Source: an uncultured bacterium
GTDB lineage: Bacteria; Patescibacteriota; Minisyncoccia; Phycocordibacterales; PALSA-1337
DNA length: 6,872 nucleotides
Assembly: GCA_903826185.1 (NCBI GenBank)
Contig: CAIKDL010000033.1
Location: 1-6,872, forward strand
Direction: 5' to 3'
The notes beneath the pieces were generated by a model. That model saw only the letters and a list, made by a program, of their open reading frames with translations, was not told the origin of the DNA and did no database searches. Of this stretch, positions 1 through 5,310 are shown in pieces (within the stretch, counting starts at the first letter, position 1; each line of letters opens with the position of its first letter). The position numbers and the translations under genes were made by a program.

Positions 1-531
1 CATGATGCGTGCCAAAAGTTGCGCACCTTTTTGCGCCATCATTTCTTCAAACTTTTCATAGATAGGCCACTCGTCTACGTGGACTTTTTCTTGAGCAATG
101 ATCGGACCGTGATCCATGTCGGCATCTATTTGCATGATGGTAACGCCGGTGTCTTTTGCATCATCGAGCATGGCGGATTGCAGTGGGGAAGCACCACGAT
201 ATTTCGGCAAAAGCGACGGATGAATATTGAGTGTGCCTTGTGCTGGTAGGTCCAGAACAGCTTGAGGGATTATTTTTCCGTAAGAGGCGACGATGAATAG
301 TGGGGTTTTTATTGCCCCAATGGAATCTGGGCTGAGTTTCGCAGGATCGTATACGCGGATATTTCTGGATGTGGCCCATTGCTTGACTGGTGTCGGTGTC
401 ATGGTCATTTTGCGACCTTGGGGTTTGTCTGGAGTGGTTATGATTGTGGTCGGGATTAGGCCAGCACGTTCGAGTTCGTCTAGTGCTATGACTGAAAAGC
501 GTGATGACCCGAAGAAGGTGAAGTGTTTCAT
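1..531 (-). CDS. fmt: Methionyl-tRNA formyltransferase, N-terminal 177 residues (cut by window edge)
   Basis: Transfers a formyl group from 10-formyl-tetrahydrofolate to the amino group of Met-tRNAfMet in the cytoplasm, producing the initiator tRNA. The Rossmann-like formyltransferase domain is clear. It has a start of MKHFTFFGSSRFS, a tRNA-contacting loop PDKPQGRKMTMTPTPVK at residues 34-50, and the core motif LNIHPSLLPKYRG at 101-113. The family catalytic triad is present as Asn102, His104 and Asp140 (the last in DMDHGP). The family is usually about 310 residues, so the rest of the catalytic domain and the C-terminal tRNA-binding domain lie left of the window. The ATG at 531 is the only reasonable start, since no in-frame ATG lies just upstream, and it has no Shine-Dalgarno motif. 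It is the last gene of a priA-def-fmt series but is separated from def by 222 bases holding hairpins and a repeat, so it may have its own promoter. Confidence 0.95.
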   Translation of the reverse strand, partial: MKHFTFFGSSRFSVIALDELERAGLIPTTIITTPDKPQGRKMTMTPTPVKQWATSRNIRVYDPAKLSPDSIGAIKTPLFIVASYGKIIPQAVLDLPAQGTLNIHPSLLPKYRGASPLQSAMLDDAKDTGVTIMQIDADMDHGPIIAQEKVHVDEWPIYEKFEEMMAQKGAQLLARIM

Positions 532-538
532 GATGTTT

Positions 539-568
539 AGTATGACATGGTGGGCGGTGTGTATGCAA
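539..568 (-). promoter_or_regulatory. Possible fmt promoter giving a nearly leaderless mRNA
   Basis: On the minus strand TTGCAT (568-563) is followed after 18 bases by CATACT (544-539). Seven bases then separate it from the fmt ATG. Each box matches sigma70 consensus at four of six positions. If used, transcription would start almost at the start codon, which would fit the absence of a ribosome binding site. Weak evidence by itself. Confidence 0.3.
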
Positions 569-591
569 TTTTTTGGCACGGCGTTTGCTGT

Positions 592-660
592 AGGTATGTG
601 TACTTTGGCTACATCGGTACTTTGACCGGATTTCGGTCAAAGTACCGACCCTACCATACC
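592..660 (-). repeat. Nested palindromic repeat, copy A (upstream of fmt)
   Basis: Read on the minus strand (660 to 592), this matches copy B (3691-3759, plus strand) at 61 of 69 positions. The core at 614-648 is a perfect inverted repeat: arm TCGGTACTTTGACCG, a five-base loop, then the complementary arm CGGTCAAAGTACCGA. The core is followed by a tail CAAAGTACACATACCT that repeats the CAAAGTAC of the arm. Outer arms GGTATG and CATACC are also complementary, so two palindromes are nested. No T tract follows the hairpin on either strand, so it does not look like an ordinary intrinsic terminator. It lies between def and fmt and points toward fmt, as copy B points toward murA. It could be a REP- or MITE-like dispersed repeat, an operator, or a structured leader. 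Confidence 0.85.
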
Positions 661-668
661 CCTATGGT
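653..668. other. Small hairpin between the two repeat pieces
   Basis: ACCATA, a four-base loop CCCC, then TATGGT form a perfect six-base-pair stem. It overlaps the outer edge of repeat copy A and is not conserved next to copy B, where only the GGTATGG half is present. It is the middle of three hairpins in the def-fmt gap. Confidence 0.5.
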
Positions 669-682
669 CACCGATGGTGGCG

Positions 683-720
683 GAGGTACATACACTTTGA
701 CCCCGTCGGCCTTTCGACGG
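683..720 (-). repeat. Degenerate third repeat piece (hairpin plus conserved tail)
   Basis: On the minus strand a hairpin with arms CCGTCG and CGACGG and a six-base loop (720-703) is followed by a tail CAAAGTGTATGTACCTC (699-683). The tail matches the tail of copy B (3744-3760) at 16 of 17 positions. The 15-bp core arms of copies A and B are absent here. It starts about 35 bases after the def stop codon and has no downstream T tract. It may be a decayed or rearranged member of the same repeat family, or a shorter subtype with its own hairpin. Confidence 0.6.
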
Positions 721-753
721 ATTTTACGTCCGAATTCCGAATTTTGCACCACC

Positions 754-1296
754 CTATTTCTTCTGCAACTCCGCAATCTCCTCATCAGTCATTTCCCAAA
801 CTTCCTTAGCATGATCTATGAAAAGCGTGCCTTCCAGATGATCTGTCTCGTGTTGGAAAACTTGCGCGAGCAAACCACTGGCGCCGCGTTCGATCTTAAC
901 ACCATTTTCATCATAAGCTTGCAAAGTCACGCGAGCTGAGCGTTTGATCTTGCCATACAACCAACGCACAGAGAGACAGCCTTCCTCAACCTCCATTTTT
1001 TCTTTTGAACGGCGAGTGATGACCGGATTTATGAAAATGAGATCTGTCGGGCTTCCAGTGTATGTCTTGTCGGCTTGGGCGAGCAAAGCTCCGGACACCA
1101 CGAAAATGCGCAAGGACGCGCCGACTTGCGGGGCTGCTATGGCCACGCCGTCTTTTTGGGATACTAAAGCCGCACGCATTTTCAAAATCAGGTCCTTGAT
1201 TTTCTTGGACGTAATATCAGCCACCGGAACTTCCTTGGCGGTTAGTCTCAAGACCGGATCTTCTTTTTGGACGATTTCAGGCGTGTGTTCGGGCAT
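754..1296 (-). CDS. def: Peptide deformylase
   Basis: Removes the formyl group from the N-terminal formyl-methionine of nascent proteins at the ribosome exit; the family enzyme uses Fe2+ or another divalent metal. All three family motifs are visible in 180 residues: GVAIAAPQVG at 50-59 (Gln57 binds the substrate), EEGCLSV at 104-110 (Cys107 is a metal ligand) and QHETDH at 148-153 (His149 and His153 are metal ligands, Glu150 is catalytic). Motif I is slightly unusual, reading GVAIAAPQ instead of GxGLAAPQ. Its length is normal for the family. The start is 22 bases after the priA stop, with no Shine-Dalgarno motif; the ATG follows CCCAAACAT. It is probably cotranscribed with priA. It ends with TAG, and fmt follows after the repeat-bearing gap. 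Confidence 0.96.
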   Translation of the reverse strand: MPEHTPEIVQKEDPVLRLTAKEVPVADITSKKIKDLILKMRAALVSQKDGVAIAAPQVGASLRIFVVSGALLAQADKTYTGSPTDLIFINPVITRRSKEKMEVEEGCLSVRWLYGKIKRSARVTLQAYDENGVKIERGASGLLAQVFQHETDHLEGTLFIDHAKEVWEMTDEEIAELQKK

Positions 1297-1318
1297 ATGT
1301 TTGGGTATGTGCGGGATA

Positions 1319-3283
1319 TTATAGCAGACTTTCTGGATCGATCTTAACGCTTATATGTTGAGGCAATAAACGCAGCTTCTCGACTAACTCTTGTTTTGGC
1401 CAATGAGCCGCGCGCATCTTCACCAAACCATGGATGACCGACCGGCCTTTTCCAGACTTGCCGCTTTTTGCCGAAGTGAAAGCTGGGAAGACGTCGAGCT
1501 CGTTCGGAGCGATATCCGGTGCGATCAAAGTGCGGATGTTTGCCATTTCTTTTGCGATCAACTCTTTTTTGCCTTCGATGGAGATTTTAATGAGTAATGA
1601 GAATGGCGGATATGAGAACTGCTTTCTCTCACTAATCATGCGGCGATAGAAATCACCAAGATTTCCTTTGATACCATAAGCGAAGACTTCTTCCTCGGCG
1701 CGCCTGGTTTGGACTATGAATGTGCGTTTGGCTAAGTTGCGCAGACGAATGAGCGCGTACATCATTCTTTCTTGAATACGAAAATCCGGCAATGACAAAA
1801 GCGAATCGATGGAAGCTATAGCGATATGCTCAACCGGTTCCGAAAGGTGTAGGAGTGCCATCTCTGTTCCAACGAGGATGCTTCCGGGTTTATCGCGAAA
1901 TCTTTTCATGGCCGCGTGTATGGCCCGCTCGGTTTTTGTATTATCTGCGTCAACACTGACAATGTCGGCATTAGGGAATTTGGCGCGAATCTCCTCGATC
2001 ACGCGCTCAGTGCCTATTCCGAGAGCGGTCAATCTCCAGCCGCCACAGTTCACGCATAGCTCATCGGCGCCTCGGCGCGCGCCGCAATTGTGGCACATGA
2101 AGAAATTACGTCCGGTATCTTTCGAAGCGTGAAGCACGACCGGCGCGGAACATTCTTTACAGGAGACGATAGTTTCGCAATCGTCGCAGATGATGAGCGA
2201 GGATAAACCACGTCGCGCTGTCATTATAAATATATGGCTATTGTCTTCACGGCTTTGACGGATGACTTCTTCCAATCTGTCCGACAGGACTCGAAAGTGT
2301 TTTTTGCCGATCTGTGGTTTTATGGGAGTCACACGCATATCGATGAGCTCGTCTTTGGCTGTCGATATGGATTTCCATTTAAATGGAGAACCTTCGGCGA
2401 TATCATGATTTTCTACTCGATACAAAGTCTCCAACCTAAGTAGGCTGTCCGCGAGATAGACAGTCTGTCCACTTTTTCTGGAGATCTTCTCGAGCGCGTA
2501 GCGCATGTCTATGAAAGGATGGTTGTGTGTGATCCATCCGCGACCATTTTCACGTTCGATGATGACGGTGTCTATGTCGGCGCGCGGTAAGCACGCGAAT
2601 GATCCGGTCGCTATGATCACTACAGGATGTTCCGTCTTAGCAATGGCCTCCCAGGTCTCTAATGCTTTTTTACTCGTAAGCTCACTATGCAATGTGAAGA
2701 TATAATCTTCGATGCCTTTAGTCAATGCTGCGCTTATATTTTTTATGTCTTCAAAAGTTGGTGCATATATAACCAGCGATTTCTTTCGTGCGAATTCTTG
2801 GCGGATGAGGCTGCGCCAGGCGCTCATGCGATCTTCATCGTCACCTTGAATCGCAAATGTTTCGTCGATGTTCGGCGCGCTCGCCGGCGCGCTTGCTGGT
2901 GCGCTTGCGCCAGCTGGAGTGCTTGCGCTGGCCGCGCTTATTTTCGAGATGTTGTCGAGGATATTTTTTGAAGTCAGAGTGCGGATGATGCTGCCGATTG
3001 TCGTGGCATAATAGTCAGCCAATTCTTTTGCTGCGTTTATGAACGGAGCAGGGAAGAATGAATCGGCTTTGACTTTGCCGAGCTTGCGTATTTGGAAGTC
3101 AGCGCTTCGTAAGGCGGTTTTGGCGTCTTCGACAGGTTTTGATTCTATGACAATGGCCGTTACTTCTTTTGATCTAATCGGCACGGATACGACCGCACCC
3201 ACGGGCATATCCGAAGCCGTGAAATAGGAAAGCGTGTCTATGGCTTTGGTTTTGGTGAGCGGGATGACAGTTATGAGTTTCAT
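1319..3283 (-). CDS. priA: PriA-like primosomal protein N' with degenerate helicase motifs
   Basis: PriA normally recognises stalled forks and helps reload the replicative helicase. At 654 residues this is shorter than the roughly 730 of E. coli. In order it shows an N-terminal 3' DNA-binding domain (about 1-105, with VGAVVSVPIRSKEVTAIVIE), an Ala/Ser/Pro-rich linker (117-138), a helicase-like lobe (about 150-300), a cysteine-rich zinc region (Cys366, 369, 375, 378, 397, 400, 410, 413), a second lobe (about 420-540) and the C-terminal domain (SYPPFS at 557-562, ending VKIDPESLL). Order and surrounding residues match PriA, for example LHSELTSKKALETW and ILVGTEM. However, no Walker A is present, the DEEH position reads IERENGRGW (242-250), the SATP position reads LADSLLRLE, and the QxxGRxGR arginine-finger position reads IRLRNLAKR (512-520). 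I infer loss of ATPase activity with DNA-binding or scaffold function retained. The first gene of priA-def-fmt. Confidence 0.88.
   Translation of the reverse strand: MKLITVIPLTKTKAIDTLSYFTASDMPVGAVVSVPIRSKEVTAIVIESKPVEDAKTALRSADFQIRKLGKVKADSFFPAPFINAAKELADYYATTIGSIIRTLTSKNILDNISKISAASASTPAGASAPASAPASAPNIDETFAIQGDDEDRMSAWRSLIRQEFARKKSLVIYAPTFEDIKNISAALTKGIEDYIFTLHSELTSKKALETWEAIAKTEHPVVIIATGSFACLPRADIDTVIIERENGRGWITHNHPFIDMRYALEKISRKSGQTVYLADSLLRLETLYRVENHDIAEGSPFKWKSISTAKDELIDMRVTPIKPQIGKKHFRVLSDRLEEVIRQSREDNSHIFIMTARRGLSSLIICDDCETIVSCKECSAPVVLHASKDTGRNFFMCHNCGARRGADELCVNCGGWRLTALGIGTERVIEEIRAKFPNADIVSVDADNTKTERAIHAAMKRFRDKPGSILVGTEMALLHLSEPVEHIAIASIDSLLSLPDFRIQERMMYALIRLRNLAKRTFIVQTRRAEEEVFAYGIKGNLGDFYRRMISERKQFSYPPFSLLIKISIEGKKELIAKEMANIRTLIAPDIAPNELDVFPAFTSAKSGKSGKGRSVIHGLVKMRAAHWPKQELVEKLRLLPQHISVKIDPESLL
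2045..2188 (-). other. Zinc-binding cysteine region of the PriA-like protein
   Basis: Encodes residues 366-413. Spacing of the eight cysteines is C-x2-C-x5-C-x2-C-x18-C-x2-C-x9-C-x2-C, enough for two zinc sites, as in canonical PriA where this region contacts primosome partners. Full conservation here contrasts with the loss of the ATPase motifs on both sides. Confidence 0.8.
2870..2935 (-). repeat. Low-complexity Ala/Ser/Pro segment with 12-bp tandem units inside priA
   Basis: Encodes residues 117-138 of the PriA-like protein. The stretch at 2873-2905 is nearly three copies of a 12-base unit encoding Ser-Ala-Pro-Ala (AGC GCR CCR GCR). It is clearly richer in GC than the surrounding gene. 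It joins the N-terminal DNA-binding domain to the helicase-like part, where canonical PriA has a winged-helix domain and then Walker A. It is probably a flexible linker, and the tandem units could vary in number between strains. Confidence 0.75.
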
Positions 3284-3289
3284 AGTTTA

Positions 3290-3295
3290 TTTATA
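3290..3295 (-). promoter_or_regulatory. Possible -10 box of priA (near-leaderless)
   Basis: TATAAA on the minus strand lies only six bases before the priA ATG. No convincing -35 is seen; the best-spaced hexamer is TCTCAA. There is no Shine-Dalgarno motif, so a leaderless transcript would be consistent. The box lies in the short divergent region shared with the plus-strand promoter. Confidence 0.35.
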
Positions 3296-3320
3296 GCGCA
3301 TTTCGGTAGTTTTTGAGAGG

Positions 3321-3349
3321 TTGACAGGTCATTAGTGGCGTGCTATTCC
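3321..3349 (+). promoter_or_regulatory. Sigma70-like promoter with extended -10 for the small membrane protein
   Basis: A perfect TTGACA (3321-3326) is followed by a 17-base spacer and TATTCC (3344-3349). TGC stands directly before it, which makes an extended -10 (TGn). This would place the start of transcription near 3356 and give about 50 bases of leader before the ATG at 3406. The -10 itself is weak at three of six positions. Confidence 0.5.
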
Positions 3350-3405
3350 TAAATGAGAATTCGTGGCTATGTGCACGATATGCACGAACAAATGAAAGGC
3401 ATGAT

Positions 3406-3573
3406 ATGCAAAAAGCATTGTATGTGGTTGGTGGTGCAGTAGTTACTGGTTTGATTGATTACGTACTCGGCATCGATTTTTCCAGGAATCCTTGGATCTT
3501 CCAGATCCTTCACAAGGTAATCTATATGGCCTGGGGGGTCATTCTCTGGAAACGTTTCAAGGAGAAGGACTGA
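3406..3573 (+). CDS. Small two-helix membrane protein, unknown function
   Basis: Encodes 55 residues. Two hydrophobic segments are visible: about 5-22 (ALYVVGGAVVTGLIDYVL) and about 31-48 (IFQILHKVIYMAWGVILW). They are joined by a short loop, GIDFSRNPW, and followed by a charged tail, KRFKEKD. This suggests an inner-membrane hairpin protein with the basic tail probably cytoplasmic. I do not recognise a family. The ATG at 3406 is preferred over an in-frame ATG at 3340 because AAAGG (3395-3399) sits six bases before it, and because the extra 22 residues are polar and the upstream ATG overlaps the predicted -10 box. It has its own candidate promoter (3321-3349) and a strong terminator 40 bases after the TGA stop, so it is probably transcribed alone. 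A nine-base direct repeat TGAAAAGGC x2 (3571-3588) includes the stop codon. Confidence 0.7.
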   Translation: MQKALYVVGGAVVTGLIDYVLGIDFSRNPWIFQILHKVIYMAWGVILWKRFKEKD

Positions 3574-3612
3574 AAAGGCTGAAAAGGCTCGAAGAGGTTG
3601 ACCGAATTTTGG

Positions 3613-3646
3613 AATCTGTCGTCGAAGTTGGCGGCAGATTTTTTAT
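3613..3646 (+). terminator. Intrinsic terminator after the small membrane protein gene
   Basis: AATCTGTCGTC (3613-3623) pairs with GGCGGCAGATT (3630-3640) in an 11-base-pair stem with two G-U pairs and a six-base loop. It runs into a six-T tract (3639-3644). It separates the small gene from murA, so murA needs its own promoter. Confidence 0.85.
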
Positions 3647-3690
3647 TAGGATGGTTGAACGGTTTTATGATTGGGGTGGGAAGCGACAGA

Positions 3691-3759
3691 GGTATGGCGG
3701 GGTCGGTACTTTGACCGAATTCCGGTCAAAGTACCGATGTACGCAAAGTGCATGTACCT
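3691..3759 (+). repeat. Nested palindromic repeat, copy B (upstream of murA)
   Basis: Second copy of the element seen at 592-660, here on the plus strand. The core at 3703-3737 has the same perfect 15-bp arms as copy A, and the loop differs at one base (AATTC against AAATC). The tail CAAAGTGCATGTACCTC (3744-3760) follows. Outer arms GAGGTA (3689-3694) and TACCTC (3755-3760) are complementary. Differences from copy A lie outside the core arms: two left of it, one in the loop and five in the tail region. It sits after the upstream terminator and ends about 45 bases before the murA -35 box. It is thus probably outside the murA transcript and would act, if at all, as DNA. Confidence 0.85.
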
Positions 3760-3803
3760 CGCGCCCATCACCAGCCAAGCAATCCCGCTCATTTATTTAC
3801 TAT

Positions 3804-3832
3804 TTGTTAATCCCATCAAAACCTACTACAAT
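3804..3832 (+). promoter_or_regulatory. Sigma70-like promoter for murA-mreB
   Basis: TTGTTA (3804-3809), a 17-base spacer, then TACAAT (3827-3832). The boxes match consensus at four and five of six positions with ideal spacing. Transcription would start near 3839, giving a leader of about 19 bases. It lies just downstream of a terminator and upstream of two wall genes, which supports it. Confidence 0.65.
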
Positions 3833-3856
3833 ACAGCGACCGAAACAGCGACCGAA
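3833..3856 (+). repeat. Perfect 12-bp tandem duplication in the murA leader
   Basis: ACAGCGACCGAA occurs twice in direct succession (3833-3844 and 3845-3856), immediately after the -10 box and one base before the murA ATG at 3858. Loss of one copy would bring the -10 box to 13 bases from the start codon. No Shine-Dalgarno motif lies inside it. Confidence 0.9.
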
Positions 3857-3857
3857 T

Positions 3858-5291
3858 ATGACCACCAAAAACCCTACAAACCCCACATTCCTCATAAAGG
3901 GCTTGGCTGGCCGTAAGACCCTGAAAGGCGTCGCGCACATAAATGGCGCCAAAAATGCCGCACTGAAAGCCATGGCGGCGGCGGTTCTATTCAATAAAAA
4001 AGTGCGACTGGAGAATGTGCCTCATACAGCCGACATTGACACGATGGCGGCTATTTTGGAAAAACTCGGAGCCAAGATCTCTTGGATTGGTGAACAAAAC
4101 GGCGAAGCTGAAGTTGTTCGTGACCACATCATGGAGATTGATACGACCACAATGACTGGCACGACCGCAGCAGAAACAGGAACAGAAAAAAATACACATA
4201 CAGACATCGATCCGACACTAGCAGCTGGCATGCGCGCTTCGGTTGTTTTGACCGGACCGCTTCTGGCACGTTTCGGCAAAGTTTCTTTTCCAGCACCGGG
4301 TGGTTGTGTTATCGGCGCTAGGCCGATAGATCTATTCATAGAAGGTTACAAAAAAATGGGCGCCAAGGTGACGCTTGAAGATGGTCTATATAAAATATCC
4401 GCACCGAACGGTTTGTCGGGGATGGACGACTTTTTTCACACGATCTCCGTCGGCGGAACGGAAACACTCATGATGGCCGCTGTATTGGCTAAAGGCAAAA
4501 CCATTCTTAGTAACTGCGCCAAAGAACCGGAAATAGTCAACGTCGCCGAGTGGCTAATCTCTTGTGGAGCTAAAATAAAAGGCGCTGGCACTTCAACGAT
4601 CGAAATCATCGGCAATGGCAGGAATATCGGAGATGACAAAAAGCTTCTTGAACCGACGAAACACTTTGTGACCATACCGGACCGCATCGAGGCCGGTAGC
4701 TTCATTTTGCTCGGTGCATTGTGTGCGAAGGATCTTGTGATAGAAAATTGTGAGCCGAAACATTTGACGGCAGTTCTACATCTTTTGAATGATTCCGGAG
4801 TGTTGATCGATACTAAACCGAACGCTGTGCAAATAAAAGGAAACTCCAGAGTAAATTCTTCTTTCAAATCTTTCGACATCCGTACAAAAGAATATCCAGG
4901 ATTTCCTACGGATCTCCAGGCGCCAGCTGTGACATTTCTGACGCAAGTGACAGGCGAAAGTAATATCCTCGAAACTATCTTTGAAGGCCGCTTCAAATAT
5001 GTGGAGGATTTGGAAACTCTCGGTGCGAACATTACTGTTTTGAATCCTCGCGAGGTCCGAGTGAAAGGCCCGACGGCATTTGTTCAGTCGGTTGAAAAAG
5101 AAGTAGGTGGCGGCGATGCGCCGGCCGATCTGTATGCTCACGACATTCGCGCCGGATTTGCCATCGTCATGGCAGCCCTGACAGCAAAAGGCCAGTTCGT
5201 CATTCACAACGCACATCTCATAGACCGCGGTTACGAGAAACTCGAAGAAAGACTGAAGGCGCTTGGCGCGAACATAGAGCGTGTGCTATAG
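3858..5291 (+). CDS. murA: UDP-N-acetylglucosamine 1-carboxyvinyltransferase (MurA)
   Basis: Transfers enolpyruvate from phosphoenolpyruvate to UDP-GlcNAc, the first committed step of peptidoglycan synthesis, in the cytoplasm. Family landmarks: INGAKNAAL at 28-36 (Lys32-Asn33), the active-site loop FPAPGGCVIGARPIDL at 144-159 with catalytic Cys150 (so the fosfomycin-sensitive type, not the Asp variant), PDRIEAGSF at 274-282, YPGFPTDLQA at 346-355 (Asp352, equivalent to the catalytic Asp of E. coli), IRAGFAIVMAA with Arg431, and a C-terminus HLIDRGYEKLEERLKALGAN typical of the family. It has 477 residues, longer than the usual 420 or so. Much of the excess is a Thr-rich insert at about 95-120, just before the conserved MRAS. 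The ATG at 3858 is chosen because the N-terminus then aligns with MurA and lies after a promoter; the frame is open further upstream only through the repeat and terminator. No Shine-Dalgarno motif. mreB follows 19 bases later. Confidence 0.96.
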   Translation: MTTKNPTNPTFLIKGLAGRKTLKGVAHINGAKNAALKAMAAAVLFNKKVRLENVPHTADIDTMAAILEKLGAKISWIGEQNGEAEVVRDHIMEIDTTTMTGTTAAETGTEKNTHTDIDPTLAAGMRASVVLTGPLLARFGKVSFPAPGGCVIGARPIDLFIEGYKKMGAKVTLEDGLYKISAPNGLSGMDDFFHTISVGGTETLMMAAVLAKGKTILSNCAKEPEIVNVAEWLISCGAKIKGAGTSTIEIIGNGRNIGDDKKLLEPTKHFVTIPDRIEAGSFILLGALCAKDLVIENCEPKHLTAVLHLLNDSGVLIDTKPNAVQIKGNSRVNSSFKSFDIRTKEYPGFPTDLQAPAVTFLTQVTGESNILETIFEGRFKYVEDLETLGANITVLNPREVRVKGPTAFVQSVEKEVGGGDAPADLYAHDIRAGFAIVMAALTAKGQFVIHNAHLIDRGYEKLEERLKALGANIERVL

Positions 5292-5310
5292 TCGGCCTAT
5301 ACACAAGCTT

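Noticed and set aside
161..640. 159-codon minus-strand open frame overlapping fmt
   Set aside because: It is in another frame of fmt, which has unambiguous formyltransferase motifs; the translation is rich in His, Thr and Arg without a recognisable fold and crosses the palindrome.
614..648. Palindrome core as an intrinsic terminator
   Set aside because: The stem is strong, but neither strand has a T tract after it (CCCTACC on plus, TGTAGCC on minus). A Rho-independent role is therefore unsupported.
592..720. Repeat pieces as a CRISPR array
   Set aside because: Only one full copy and one partial copy lie here, with no regular spacers and no cas genes.
547..939. 130-codon plus-strand open frame
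   Set aside because: It crosses the repeats and then runs antisense to def, and has no family features.
3597..3616. TTGACCGAATTTTGG resembling the repeat core
   Set aside because: It shares about 10 bases with the left arm and loop of copy B but lacks the right arm and tail; probably chance.
3492..3857. Long in-frame extension upstream of murA, including a fairly protein-like stretch LKRLKRLEEVDRIL
   Set aside because: It runs through an 11-bp terminator stem with a T tract, the palindromic repeat and the murA promoter, and MurA homology begins only after the ATG at 3858. A frameshift fusion to the small membrane protein was considered, but the terminator argues against it.
4022..5216. Several minus-strand open frames of 70-198 codons under murA
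   Set aside because: They are antisense shadows of a gene with full MurA motifs; none shows a recognisable domain or start signal.
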